From the NCBI RefSeq assembly GCF_000315625.1, contig NW_005434632.1, forward strand, positions 157,901-221,900: 64,000 bases of DNA. Reading direction: 5' to 3'. A program made the position numbers and the translations under genes. Under the pieces are notes generated by a model. It was given only the letters and a program-made list of their open reading frames with translations, searched no databases and was not told the DNA's origin. Source of the stretch: Guillardia theta CCMP2712. Lineage: Eukaryota; Cryptophyceae; Pyrenomonadales; Geminigeraceae. Numbering within the stretch: position 1 is the first letter of the stretch; every line of letters begins with the position of its first letter. Below are positions 1-11,813 of this stretch, piece by piece.

Positions 1-10
1 CTCCCCCCAG

Positions 11-3000
11 CTTGTGACCCTGCTCAGTCCAGCTGAGCTCATCATCCCACAGCTGGACATCGCAGGACCCAACGTGATCAGCAGCTGCGACGAGGCGACT
101 CTGCGCGTCTCCTCTTCCTTCCCCCGCATGTCTTCCTACTCCTGGGGCTGCAGCAATGACGCAGATCTGAACCAGCGGCTCAGCAGGGAGCAGGGAGACG
201 CCTTGGTGCTCAGAGGAACAGAACTCAAACCAGCACTGACGTACGAGATCGTGGTCGGGGGGACGAGCATGTTTGGCGTTCAGGCAGCGTCTTCCTCCCA
301 CTTGCTGGAGCAGGCCGACACTTCTCTCCTTCTTTCCATTCAACAGATCTCTCCAGTCATCAGCAGAGGGGAGAGCTTCTACGCAGCTGCCCTCCTGCAG
401 CAGTCGAGCTGCCAGCCCCCACCTACCAGCTTCTTCCTCCTGTGGAGGATCGTGGAGCTATCGAGCATGGACGAAATCTTCCTCTATAACTCCTCGGAAG
501 TGGAACTCTACTTCCCAGCTGATGTGCCATGGAGAGATGGGCAGACGTCCTACGTCCTCAGGGTCTCCTTGTACGCGGTGGGTCAGGGAGGAGCGAACGT
601 GTTTGCAGAGAAAAGCTTCGAGCTGCGACCGGCTCCCCTGACCGCAGGAATAGCTGGAGGCAACAGGACGATCTGGAGGGAGCAGTCAGCATTGCAGCTG
701 GACGCCTCCTCCTCCTTCAGCAAGGCCCTCTGCCAGCAGCAGTCGAGCTGCTCGGTCGACATCTTGTCGTTCAAGTGGAGCTGTTACCTGGCAGATCAAG
801 TCTGCCGCAGGAAGGGCGATGGCGGTGTGATGACGTTTGCAAACTCCGCAGTGATCGATGTTGGTGAGAAAACTCTCCTTGCGATGATATGATGCAGATT
901 GTTGTAACGACTGACCTTGTGATTGCTGATTGTTATGGACATCTGCTGATGCTACTGATGTCTTCACGTCCTTGTCATCCTGACTGACTTGCTGTCTCCT
1001 CCGCAGACCTCACTCAGATCGACATCAACGACGAAGAACAGATCAACTTCGCCGTCATAGTCGAGTTTGGTGGCCAGCTCTCCTCCTTTGCTGTCGCCTA
1101 CAACCTCTCCTCCGCTCCTCCCATCAACACAGCAATCAGCGTCGTTAGCCGGGACTCTTTCTGGGACAAGCTCGCGGTCGAACAGGAGGGAACAACCTGG
1201 ACTTACAGCTGGTCTGTACAAGACTTGACTGGAAGGGTCCTCGAGCTGCATCCCAGCCTCTTCCCAGCTGGCTACTCCTCGCCAGAGTTCATCATCCTCA
1301 GGGACAACCCGGATGTCAAACTCGCCGCCTACGTTGTGACCCTCAGGGTGCTGGACGCCAGCTCGGGGCAAGAGGGAGCGGCGAGCATGTGGTTTGTACG
1401 CAGCCTCCCCCCAGCTCCAGGCAGCTGCTCGTGTCAGGTTCGAGGAGCAGGAGCAGGAGGAGAGCCGGGGGTGACGTGCGAGTGCCGGCAATGGTCTTCT
1501 ACTAACCTCCCCATCATGTACTCCTTCGGCCTCAGCTCTTCTTCCATCCTCGACGTTTCTTGGTCTCCCCCCTCCCTCTCCTCCTCAACCCAGCTGTTCC
1601 TCAGCAGCGGCAACTTCTCCATCCTTGTGTCTGTCACCGACAGCGTAGGGTTGCAGAGTCTCTCCGATGCCCAGCACGTCGAGATCCCCCAGCAGGTTGT
1701 CAATCAGTCGCAGACAGAGGACAGTAGCGTCAAGAGCATGGAGACAGCGCTCGCCAAGCTCTCAGCTCTCCGCCAGCTCTCCCAGACCCTGCTGTATATC
1801 AACTCGGTGATGCTAAGTCTGTTGCCCCAGCTCAGCCTCTACAGGAGGGGAGCAAGAAGTCTCCTCGCGTCTTCCCAGGCGTACAGGATGCGTGTAAGAA
1901 CGACGCTGCTCCGGAGCTTCGCGGGCGGCAGCGCCACGAGCGTGTCCCGGCGAAGCGCCTCGAGCAGCCTGCAGACGACCCTCCTCCTGCTCAACACGCC
2001 CGACGAGCTGAGCACAGAGGACGGAGCCACTGCGAGCAGCACCTTTTACTTGACCTTGCAGCAGGCGGACAACGTGTCTCTGAGAGGAGGAGGACTGCGC
2101 GACTCGTTCTTAATCGTTGAGAACATTTTCATCTCTACTCGGCTGCAGAGCATGGAGACACGGGACAGCGTGCGGGAGGGCAATTTCAAGGTCCTCTCCT
2201 CCTCCCTTCCCAACTACACTCAGACCATGTCGCCGTTCGAGCCTCCTGTCGTCTTTGAAGGCAAGTACCTGAAGCTCTCCTTCTCCTCTTCGGGGGTGGA
2301 GCAAATGCGAGACTTTGGGGGAGGTGGAGCTCAAGTCTCCTTTCTCCCTCCAGCTCCTGCTGCTCGGAGAGCAGCAGCGGGAAGAGGAGGAGTTGCTTTC
2401 TTTGCACTGACTGACATCTGGTACTCCAACCTCCTCCCCCTTTCAGACTCGCTTCAGCTCCTCTCGGACCGCATGCTGGGCATGCGCTTCCTCGCTGGCA
2501 GCGGCTCGTGCCCCGCGTCCTCCTCCTGCTTCATCGTAGCATTCACGTTCAACCTGACGGGGCGACTGAGTGAGGATGAGGAAGCAAGCTTCCTGTGCGT
2601 TCTGTGGAGGAGCGGAGCATGGAGGCAGGACGCTTGCTCGACGAGCTTCACCATGACTGGAGGCGCGATGAAAGGATCCTGCTCCTGCCGCGAGGATGGG
2701 ATGACTGCAGTCCTGATGCGCAAGGAGAAGAAGAGCCTGCACTCCATCAGTCAGAGTGTGTTCCGCAGCAGCAACTTCGCCGGCATCGGTGGCCTCGTCA
2801 TCATCCTCATCGTGCTACTGTGCTCCTGGATCTGCATCCTCCTCCTCTACTGGGAGAGCAGAACGCAAGCCATGGGCAAGAACGTCAGGGAGACGTCACA
2901 TGCTCTCGCAGGCCACATGATGATGCTCAGATTCGGCCTGTGGAACGAGGGGCACCAAATCTTTGTCTCTTCCGATGTCCTCTGCCCTCAGGCGCAGGAC

Positions 3001-3429
3001 AAGACTGCCTTCCTCCTCGTCCTCGAGGGTCTCGACTTCCGTTCCTCCCTTGACCACGTCGCTCCTTGTTGGTTCTGCGAACCGACTTGGGGGATGGAGG
3101 AAGGGCAGGAAGAGGAAGAGGACGAGGACGAGGAAGAGGAGGAGAAGGTGCTAGACGGAGGTGAGCAGCAAGTGCATCTTAACGGCCATTCATCTCTGCT
3201 GACCGTCAGCTCGCCGTTGAGTCCCACGCAGGAGCGAGGGAGGGATCTGGAGATCAGCGCTGACGCTCCTCCCACTGTCATCACCGTGGGCGGCAGCAGG
3301 AGGAGAATGAGCTCTCTTACCTCCTCCGGCTCAGCTCTGTTGGTCATCGACCAGAACCTATGGAGAAGGTCCAGCTTTGCCGAGCTCGCCGCAGAGCGAG
3401 TCGGAGGAGCTGACCTGATGCTCGTCTGA
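11..3429 (+). CDS. REJ/GPS-domain single-pass membrane protein (5' end missing)
   Basis: Two exons are visible, 11-863 and 1007-3429. The first follows a pyrimidine-rich acceptor at 1-10, so the start lies left of the window. The 143-base intron is GT-AG and the phase-1 join gives one open frame. The long Ser- and Cys-containing beta-rich region resembles the REJ (receptor for egg jelly) module of polycystin-1-like proteins. At 2595-2718 a GPS-like (GAIN cleavage site) pattern is readable: Cys-x2-Trp, a second Trp, Cys, then CSCREDGMTAVLM. The usual His-Leu-Thr cleavage triad reads Gly-Met-Thr, so autocleavage is uncertain. One hydrophobic helix follows (about 2775-2850), then a cytoplasmic tail of about 190 residues with a Glu/Asp run at 3100-3150. 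There are no further membrane segments and no PLAT domain, unlike polycystin-1. The protein probably acts as a surface receptor or adhesion protein; no ligand can be inferred. Confidence 0.75.
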
Positions 3430-3510
3430 AGTGGAAGGAGGAGAGGAGAGGAGAGGAGAGGAGAGGAAGATAGAAGAGAGGGAAAGGACGGAGGAGGGAG
3501 GAGGAGATAG
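3430..3510. repeat. GAGGA-type purine repeat in convergent intergenic gap
   Basis: Just after the stop of the REJ/GPS gene the + strand carries tandem GGAGA units (about 3436-3470) within a purine-rich stretch. The gap to the convergent dikinase gene (stop at 3593) is only 163 bases. Nothing else is seen in it. Confidence 0.6.
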
Positions 3511-3592
3511 AGGGTGAGATGGGTGTGTAAAGCTGCATTCTGTATGAATATCGAATAACTATTGCTCCCTCGCACCCTGCAGTAGTTCGTGC

Positions 3593-6500
3593 TCACACTT
3601 GAGGTCTCGTCTGAACTACGTAGAACTTTCCGTCCCTGTAACACCCTTCGATGTCCTGCATTGTCCACTCGTGAGTCCTCCATCGTTGTCTCCTCCCCCT
3701 CCACTCTCTCCCCCTTCCTTCCCCACTCCTCCTCCTCCTCCTCCTCCTCCTCCTCACCTGCGGCGTTCCACCCATGGCCTTCTCGACATCGACAGCAACC
3801 TGACAGCATCGATCAGCGATCAGGCATTCCATCCTCTCGTCTTCAACCTTGCAGACTCCTCGCATAATCTTATCTGCGAACCCTCTGTCGGTCGCGAGCT
3901 TCTCGTTGAAGTACATCAACGTCTTCTTGGTGTTCTTGACCATCGGGATACTGTCATACAGCCCTGCTCCTGCAAACCCCTACATGCACGAGTCAGCTCT
4001 GCCCCTCTTACTCTCCGCTCGTCCCTCCCTCCCCCCTTCTCAGTCTCCTCCCCCCTCCCAGCCCCCGACTCCTCCTCCTCTCCTCTCGGCAATGCTCACA
4101 GGAAGGTCCTCTCCGTTGGAGTCCGAACGGAAAATCAAACCTCCGCCGAAGAGCCCGACGCTCTTGCTGGGTAGCGAGTGGACCTGTGAGGTTGTCAAGG
4201 TGATCGGGCGGAGCAGCGGTCAAACTCACAGTCGGATCTCCTGATCCATCCTTCTTCATTGAGAACCCGAGGGCTCTGCCAGGGAAGTTTCCAACCAGAG
4301 TCTCTCCCAGCCCAACGACAATCTGCGTGCGGAAGCAAGAGGGAGAGTTAGGAAGAGACGGAGAAGAGAGAGAGGGAGGAGAACAGAGAGAGAGAGAAAG
4401 AGAGAGAGACAGAGACAGAGACAGAGACAGAGAGACGGAAAGAGCAGAGAGAGGGAGAGAAGGAGAGGGGAGGCAAGGAAGGAGGGAGACAGAAAGAGAG
4501 AGAGGGGGATACAGAGACAGAGACAGTGACAGAGGAGCAAGGCAGGAAGAGGACAACAGGAGCTAGCACAAGTTCAGTCACAGCACCTCAGCATACATCT
4601 CCGTCGAGTCGCCAGTGGCCGGGTTCACCGTGTGGATCACAAACGCGTACTCAGCCTCCACCAGCCTCTGCGGACTAACGTCAGCCATCGTCGAGTCGAC
4701 TATGGCGGATCAGTGGCAGCACCTGGATCAAGACGGCCATCTGGACCTGGTGGACCGGGATGTTGGACTTCTTGCAGCTCCAGTAGGCCCTTTCGTTCCA
4801 TTTGGAAGCCCAGACACCTGCCATGAGGGTCAAGACTTCAAGTGAGGATGGAAGGGGTCGAACCCTTGAGTGCCATGAACGCCTCGTCCCACTCTTTCCC
4901 CTCCAACTCTCCGGACGTGATGATGCCGGACTTCTCCAGGGAAGATTTCAGCTGCGTCACGAGGTCGTTGGGGGCGGAGAGGGAGAGGGTAAGATCCTTG
5001 AGCCTCCGCAGCACCCCGTGCGGATCCTTGGTCTCCTTCAGCTCCTTGTCTATGATGGCGTTGTATGCCTTGGAGATCTCCTTGTTCTCGGGGCAGCTCA
5101 TAACCTTCTCGAACACTCCAAACGGCACAACCGCGCTTCGGGGGGTTTGGATCCAGTCAGGAAGCAGCTTCCGCACCGCGACGATGTTGGTGCTCTTTGC
5201 TCCGAAGGTCTTGGGCGACGCCTTGACGTCTATGGATGCCTCAGGCAAGCAGAAGGAGGTGAACTTGGCTGGAGGAGGCAGCTCGAGCTTAAGGTTCTTG
5301 AGGCCCTCGTTGAGTTGGTTCATGTCGTCTCCGGAAGCAACATCTCCTGTCTCTGTGACAGTGACTCTGTTTCCGCTAATCTGGCAAGATACCGTCTTGC
5401 CCACAAGCTTCCCGAGGTTGTCAAACTCATCAGGGTCGAAGCAAGAGGCGAACAGAACTTTGAGATTCCTAGCCCTCACAGAGATGTGCGCCAACACGTC
5501 AGGAGCATCAGGAGTGATCACACCAACCACTCCAGGAGGAACTTCTTCTTCGCCCGAGAGCGAGTTCGCCAGGAGGACCGTCGGCTTCGAGTAAGTCTCA
5601 CTTTGGACCGACATCAGGTCGTGGACCTCCACAAGCTGACCCACAGCTCCCGGCTTCCCAGTCGAGATCACTTGCCACATGGTTCCACCGCCCAGCTTTC
5701 TAAGCACCTTGTCCAGCTTCCTGAGGAAGGAGGACAAAACAAACGAGCACCCGCCTCCTCTAACAAGTTCTTCAGAGAACAACGTTATGCTCCACTTCTC
5801 AGGGATCTTCTCTGGTGTGACAGCGCACAAACCGTACCCAAGATACTCTGCTCTCTTCTGCATGTTGTTTTGGATGCCGTCAACATAGTCGCCCATGGCC
5901 CTTCTCATTCTCTCAACCACAGCCATGGCCTTGGTGGGCCAGCCTTGCGTCATCCCCTTGTGAACTTCTTCTTCGAGCTGGACCCAGTCCCTCAAGCAAG
6001 CTTTCAGCTCGTTGGCATGCGAGTCTTGGACGTTGGGGTCCAACGTGCCCTTGGCAGGGGAGGATGAGTACACCAAGTTCTCCAGGGCCAACCCGACCCA
6101 CAGGGTGAGAGCACGCGCTCCTGTGTTGAGCTCCACCGAGTCCAGAGAGCCCAACGAGCGTTCAGCCATGAGTCTGAGCTGCGCCTCGAGGCCAAGGTCA
6201 AGGTAGAGGAGATCGCGCAGCTTCATAATATCTCCCTCCTTGGTCATCTTGACACCGATCAACTGCCTGACCTCAGTAATGGAGTCGATAACGGCTGGAG
6301 TGCGGGCCTCGTTAGCTCCTCGCTCCCGCAAGATGCTCTCAAGGAGAACGTTGATGTGGCCTTCCAGAAAGCCACGGCAAACCTCAACGCACTTCTCCAA
6401 GTCAGCCCCAGCGTGAACGTTCTTGAGGATCCTCAAGTAGTTGTTGAAATCATTGATCAGACCGTCCTTCTTGTCACCAAAGAATTGAGGCTCTGTCACG

Positions 6501-8807
6501 ATTGCACGCTCGTATCCTTTCAGCCTCTCGCGGTTCAAGCCATTCTCATGGATTACACGCCAGAACTCTGCCAAATTTCCATTCGAGTGCAAGAATGCAA
6601 GATACGCCTGACAAATAATGATGTCGTCGGGTGTGGAGTTATTGTGCAACTTTTGATGCCATTCTTCAACGAATGTACCCTTGGATTCCGGCAGTCTATG
6701 TCTGTGCATAATGTGCAAAATTTCATCGCGAATGGCTTGACCGTCACCTCCAGACCCACCACGACCAATACAACCAAGCATTAAGCGGAAAATTTCTCTT
6801 TCAATTGGACCTGAGTTTTTCCATCTCCAGGATATCAACTTGTTCAGTTGCTCAGATGCATGCGACAACTCTCTCGGCTTCGTGTTGTAGTTACGTTGCC
6901 ATGAAAGCTGCCTAATCTGCGAGAACCTGAGCCAAATGAAGACGAAATACAAGATGTCACGTCCAGCCTCGCCTGGGGGAGCGCGATCAATCAAAGAACA
7001 AGCCATATGATATCGATGCATCAGGGTGACATGGCCCTGCTTCTCAAAATCAAAGATTTCCCGGGCGACGGTGGCTCCAGTTGGCGGAGAGATCTCAGTT
7101 CCAGACAGAGTGCGTACTAGAGGGGTCTGTATGACTCCAGATTTACTCTTCCCCTTATCCTGAAGCCTGATGCGACCTTCCTCAGTGATCGGCACGCAGA
7201 AATCATGATTGTCTGCCTTGTACCAGGCTCCATTTGAGGTGTCTTTGAGCACAAAAGAGATTGATGGAGGCAACGAACCTCGAAGCTCAAATTTGATACT
7301 TTGCTCTACTGTTCCAACCTCAGTCTTGAACTTAGACTCTACAGCCTTCCCGTGCGCTTCTCCACTCTCCAATGCGGAAATGGTTTCTTGATTGGGCAGC
7401 GTCCACTCTCCAGGTTCTTTCTCAGCAACGCCCCAATGCAAGACAAGTGGGCCAGGCCCCTTGTCTCCCCTTTCTGGAATGACATTGATTTCAACCTTCG
7501 ACTGCTTCACTTTTGCTTTCACGACTCCTTCTTGTCTTCCTTGACTGTTCTGATAGGAGAACGGAATTCGGTAAAGTCTGCCTCCCTCACTCTTGTAGAA
7601 ATCATCGGCTTCTTTAAGATGCGACTCCTCCTGGGCCTTTCGTGCTTCGATGATTTTGACAGCAGACTCAAAGGAAGGTGATCGCTGCAGTCTCATGGAC
7701 TTGCTTTCTTGCTTTCCATCAACCCACGCCTTTTCACGCTGCGCAGCATTCCAGAGCAAATGGGCTAAGTCCTGATTCCACGTGACCGTGCCTGAAGGCT
7801 TGGCTTCTTTGGAGTATTGCGGACTGGCATCAGCTCGCATTTTGTCAACGTCGATAGCTCCAGTGAACGAAGGAGATCGCTGCAGGTGCGGCATCTTCTT
7901 TCCTTCCGTCTTCTTCACCGGGAGGAAAAAGTTTCCGCCTGCACCACCAGGATACCAGTTGTCCCTGTCTGGTTCGAAGAGCACAAACCTGATTCCTATC
8001 AGGGGCTTGGGCTTCAAGTCGTCTGGCACCCAGATTTCCGCTTGCAATTTACCATCAACCATCTTGAGAGGAGTTCTTACTGCACGATCCTTGTAAAGAG
8101 CCGAATGAGCAGGAATAATGGAAGGGCATCCGGCTTTTCCCGGAGTGATCCACTCGTCGTCAGAGTTCACAGCCACTCCCCAATGCAAAGTCAGCGTTTT
8201 GATCTCACTCCCATCCACCGAAAATATCGCTCTTACTCCTCCTTCCTCTCGCCGGCTCTCGGTCTTGAACCAGGCATTGTTCCGCAACTCAAATCGATGC
8301 TCGTGCAGAAGGTCAGCCTTTCCTCCTCGCAGTCTGATCGCTGCACCAAAAGTGCCTTGCTCAGCGAAGCTCTTGAACGAAGACGGGCCATAGCTCTGCC
8401 TTGAACGTGCCCTGTTGATGAACTAGAACAAGATGGATGGTTACATCTTAGCATGAATAGATTCAAAGACAAAGGACCTGAACATGATTGCTGTCTGCTT
8501 CTATGGTGTTGGGAAATAGAATCCCAGCAAAGGCGAATCCAAAGAAGGCTATGCGAGAAACATTAGGATACGTACGCTTGATATCGCCCGAGAATCCAAG
8601 GTACATAGCAGACATAAGGAGACATGCTACAATGAATAGGCCGTTCGCTTTCAGATCCGATTGCTGTACTTCAGATATGATAGCAGGTTGAGTTATTGAA
8701 GCCAGCCGATCAGACTGTATGTAAAGGGCAGCAGACATCGCTGCGAAGGCCAGGAGACTGAGAGTTGCAAGAGCCACGAATGACTTGCATCTCTCGCTTG
8801 CCTTCAT
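3593..8807 (-). CDS. GWD1: alpha-glucan water dikinase, 8 exons, complete
   Basis: The enzyme transfers the beta-phosphate of ATP to glucosyl residues of starch, which opens granules for degradation. Exons (transcript order): 8478-8807, 4864-8422, 4723-4817, 4587-4667, 4230-4322, 4100-4183, 3758-3979, 3593-3655. All junctions are GT-AG, phases agree, and the total is 1508 residues (potato GWD1 about 1460). Two CBM45-like starch-binding modules lie in the N-terminal third (for example WYPGGAGGNFF and LHWGVAEKEPGEW). WHQKLHNNSTPDD is typical of the family. The phosphohistidine motif DVLAHISVRARN places the catalytic His near residue 1089. The C-terminal nucleotide-binding domain has GLGETLVG, FRSDSNGEDLP and ends VVQTRPQV. 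The first exon (110 residues) contains three hydrophobic segments instead of a simple transit peptide; the 55-base first intron keeps the frame, but this join is the least certain. Confidence 0.93.
4330..4545. repeat. GAGACA/GAGA microsatellite in GWD intron
   Basis: The intron between dikinase exons 4 and 5 (4323-4586) is almost filled by GAGA and GAGACA repeats on the + strand. A second tract of the same unit lies at 20329-20490. Confidence 0.8.
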
Positions 8808-9390
8808 TGTTACTAGGTATGAGCTGGCGTCCGATCCTGGTGAAAAAGTTCAACCCAACTTGGAAAGTTTTTATCAAAAGAGAGCATCCTGAAGAAAGTA
8901 TTTAAACCTCCCTTGGAACTACTTCCGACCTTAATCCTCACATCCTCCCTTGTAAGGTCAGCCCAATACTTATTCTATGCGCGCACAAACATCATATTCC
9001 CCTCCAAAACGAAGAAGTTGCTTTTCGTCCTTTCCTCGCCTCCCCTTTCGCCCTCTTTTCAATTTATTGGATCAACCTTCCTCGTTCTTACCTCCCATAT
9101 ATTGAACATCACACAACTCACTTTACTACGACAACACCCTTCCTCACTCTCACAGGCACCCCTTCATGCCGTATCGCCTCATCACCTACTCTTACGACAT
9201 CCCAGTCAATCTTTTTGCTCTCTCTCCCAATCTTCATTTGTTCATCAATCTTCCATCCAAGTTCTTTCATGGATCTCCCTTCTATTTTATTCTGCCATGG
9301 TTGAAACTCTCTTTCCCGCTCCCGTCATGCCCGTCCTGGTCTGTCAACCATGCATGCAATGCGCCCTTCGCTCATCACTGCATCCCTTCT
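8808..9390. other. GWD upstream region, no gene seen
   Basis: These 580 bases precede the dikinase start on its sense strand. They are pyrimidine-rich on + and hold no open frame with protein-like composition. The region probably includes the promoter, but no element could be assigned. Confidence 0.4.
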
Positions 9391-9790
9391 TACCCTACCC
9401 TACCCTACCAAGAGGAACCTCGTTCACACATCTGTACCATGGGTAGTCAAGAACCCTACCCCACCATTTATTTCCTCTGTCAGCCAGTTTTCATACCACC
9501 CCCTCTAGTCATAGAGAACCTATTTGCGACCCTACCCCCTCCATATCACTTTCAGTGCATATACCGTCCACAAGCTGCTTACTCCACCCTCTCTGAGAAA
9601 GGTACCCCACCCTACTAGGCTTTTTTCAGCAGCCACCGTTCATAGCAGCGTACCCCACCCATGTTTCCACTACTTCGAGCTACACACTCCTTTTCTTCAC
9701 CCACCTAGGAGACATAACCCCCCTACCCTCACCCCACCCCTGGCAGCCCCCAACCCCAACCCCACCAATCGGGCAGCATCTCTACACCTG
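9391..9790. repeat. TACCC/CACCCC-rich tract
   Basis: The + strand is rich in TACCC, ACCCCACC and CCCTACC words, for example four CCCTA units near 9391-9412. On the sense strand of the dikinase gene, whose start lies 580-980 bases away, the same tract reads GGGTA and GGGGTGGGG. Similar tracts lie at 19895-20190, 24130-25110, 36450-36870 and 44895-45260. Confidence 0.6.
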
Positions 9791-9819
9791 CGCTCCTTTT
9801 TCTTCAACCGTCAGTGACT

Positions 9820-10560
9820 CTGATTGTGTCCGATGGTCCGGGATCGGTGATCCGCCGGCGGCCTGCCAGGCTGATCCGACCCTGGTGACCGGGCGGACTC
9901 CGAGGCTCCCCGGCGGGCGGCTGGGCAGCCCGCCGGGACCGGGCCGATGGCAGTGGCCCCGGGACTGAGACCGGCGTGTCACCCGGCGATGATCATCAGG
10001 GCCTACTAGGCTACTCACTCGGACGGCGGAACTTGTGACTGAGGGCCGCCACTCACTGCCGCGGCCCGGGCCGGCAGCCCGCGGCCCGGCCCGCGGCCCC
10101 CCCGCGTGACGTGCTCATCATGGCATTCGTTGCCACTGGGACGATGATCGGCCCGGCCCGCCCGGCCGGCCGGGCATAGCGGACGGTGACGGCGGACTCC
10201 GGGACTCGTGACTCATGGTCGGATGGCATTACGGGACAACTGGCGTTAGGACGGCCCGAGTCCGATCGCCGGGACTCCGGGCCGGATCACTGACTCATCC
10301 GACCAGCCAGTCCGATCCGCATTCATCATCAGTGACTCGGATCGGCATGCCGTGGATGACTCAAGTTCAAGTTTCGAGTCCGACCGTACGGTCCGACTCG
10401 AACTTCCGCAGCGGCGGCGCCCGGCCGGGCCGCGCGGTGTGGTGCGGCAGTGCGTGGCACTCCGAGGCTCGCTAGTTTCTTGTCTGAGTCGATGTGACTT
10501 GCTTGTTGGAGCCTTACAGCGGAGCCGCCTCCCCAATGATCAGTGTCATTCAGCACTGCA
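9820..10560. other. GC-rich island A, non-coding
   Basis: The sequence changes abruptly to very high G+C built from recurring short words: GACTC/GAGTC, TCCGA/TCGGA, CCGGCC, GTGACT and a CCGTACGG palindrome near 10381-10396. No open frame with protein-like composition was found. Islands of the same texture lie at 11690-12450, 13360-14300, 32770-33960 and 36880-37970. Unlike the others, this one lacks the shared 36-bp core. Confidence 0.6.
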
Positions 10561-10986
10561 TTGAATCACTTCAATGATCACATGTCGTACTGACCATGAT
10601 CAGATGGAGAGAGGTGGAGAGAGGGATGAAGTGAGGGAAAGAGGGGGAAAGGCAGGGGGAGAGGGAGTGATGGAGGAAGGAAGATAAGTGCAGGGCCCTG
10701 TAAACATGGTGATGGCCGCAAGTTGTCGGATGAAAACTTGCCGCTTTCAAGCCACCGGCGCAGACTCAGTCCCGCTCCTCAAAGTCGAATCGCTCAAGCA
10801 GAATGTGATCAGAAAGGGATGAGGATGTATTCGTATTCACTTTCTTAGTTCTATACAGCTCTATCATATCAGTCATGTTCTCACTATCACTAGATTGTGA
10901 GGCTTTACATGAGATTAACATCATTAGATTGCAATCAGCAGGATCTCTACTTTGTTGACTGAATCTCGGTAGCTTCCTTTCACTCT
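10561..10986. other. gene-free stretch with purine-rich run
   Basis: A GA-rich run occupies about 10604-10690. Beyond it the sequence is ordinary and AT-richer, and nothing else was recognised. Confidence 0.4.
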
Positions 10987-11373
10987 TCAGCTCATGGTGT
11001 CCGTAGACATGCTTCTGTTGTAGAGACGTCGCGCTGTTGGGTCATAACTGCTCACTGTTGTCCGTGTCCATCCGCCAGGAGTCACCACTGACGACTGCAG
11101 CAAGCTTCTATGATTGCATGTAACACGATGTTCATGAGAGCAAGGATTGCTAGGAAAAGAAGAGACGGCCAAGGAAGGCTGAGGGTGAGAGTTGAAGCAG
11201 TCGCTCAAGCATCCAAGCGCTAGCTCCCTCTGCTCATCGCATAGGATTTGCTCATCAAATACCGAGCAAACTATGCTGTTCTGTGGCTGTTGTTTGAATG
11301 GCTCCTCGTTGTTATCGCATGCAGGAAAGTCGATATGTACGTCGACGGTGGAATGGAGGCTACACTGAATCAT
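10987..11373 (-). CDS. small protein, YDPT-RRLYN family (copy 1)
   Basis: A 128-residue open frame with an ATG start. I do not recognise the family. Its C-terminal half resembles the protein at 14651-14944: LGCLSDCFN versus YGSLTDSFN, then PGGW versus PGCW, then YDPTARRLYNR versus YDPTTRRLYNK. Both end a few residues later in Met-Ser or Leu-Ser. Two separated open frames sharing a spaced motif argue for real coding and a conserved domain of about 75 residues. The N-terminal 45 residues are not shared, so an upstream exon or a different start is possible. No signal peptide or membrane segment is visible. Confidence 0.5.
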   Translation of the reverse strand: MIQCSLHSTVDVHIDFPACDNNEEPFKQQPQNSIVCSVFDEQILCDEQRELALGCLSDCFNSHPQPSLAVSSFPSNPCSHEHRVTCNHRSLLQSSVVTPGGWTRTTVSSYDPTARRLYNRSMSTDTMS

Positions 11374-11689
11374 CTTGAAGGCAGGCCTTGTTTGTGTTGG
11401 AGCAGACGGTGACCAGGAGTCGCTTGTATATCTTGAGCTGTGTCGAACAAGAGCTTGTTTTGCGTCAGAGACGGAAAGAGAGAGAGAGAAAGAGAGGCAG
11501 GAGGATGTCGTGGGACTTCTTGGGAGTAGAGCAGTTTATATCGGCAGTCTTTTGCATCGCCCCGACATCCTGTGGTAACAACTCCGACCAGGAACAAAGG
11601 ATGTGTAAAGAACAACCTAATAAGAAAAATAAGAGTAAAACTCTGTACCGCCCGAGTTGTAAAATACTGGCTACATGTGTTTTATAACT
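11374..11689. other. no gene seen
   Basis: This is the interval between small-protein copy 1 and GC-rich island B. It contains a short GAGA run (about 11477-11497). No supported gene was found on either strand. Confidence 0.35.
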
Positions 11690-11778
11690 TGATCGATCTC
11701 CCCGCATTGCTCCCTCCACCGTACGGGCCGTGCCGGGGGCCCCTCTGAGGCAGACTCGCAGCACCTTCGCCGGTTGCC

Positions 11779-11813
11779 TTTACTCAAAGTTAAGTTAAAA
11801 TCAGTACGGGGAC
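11779..11813 (+). repeat. shared core motif, copy 1
   Basis: The site reads TTTACTCAAAG, then TTAAGTTAAAA, then TCAGTACGGGGAC. It matches copies 2-5 at 12073, 13893, 33111 and 37263, while the flanking bases differ. Confidence 0.75.

Noticed and set aside
3100-3155. Acidic repeat at the end of the REJ/GPS protein as a separate repeat element
   Set aside because: It is in frame and forms a Glu/Asp-rich part of the cytoplasmic tail, so it is simply coding low complexity.
4802-6067. 421-residue open frame on + opposite the dikinase
   Set aside because: It is antisense to conserved dikinase coding sequence, does not begin with a convincing start, and shows no protein motif. It is a shadow frame.
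9391-9415. Telomere-like CCCTA units
   Set aside because: Only four perfect units, then scattered variants. Similar words occur inside several intergenic tracts, so this is not a telomere or an interstitial telomere block.
8913-9618. Two overlapping + frames of 150-177 residues upstream of the dikinase
   Set aside because: Pyrimidine-rich sequence produces Ser/Leu/Pro/Phe-rich translations without motifs. The first has an ATG but no other support.
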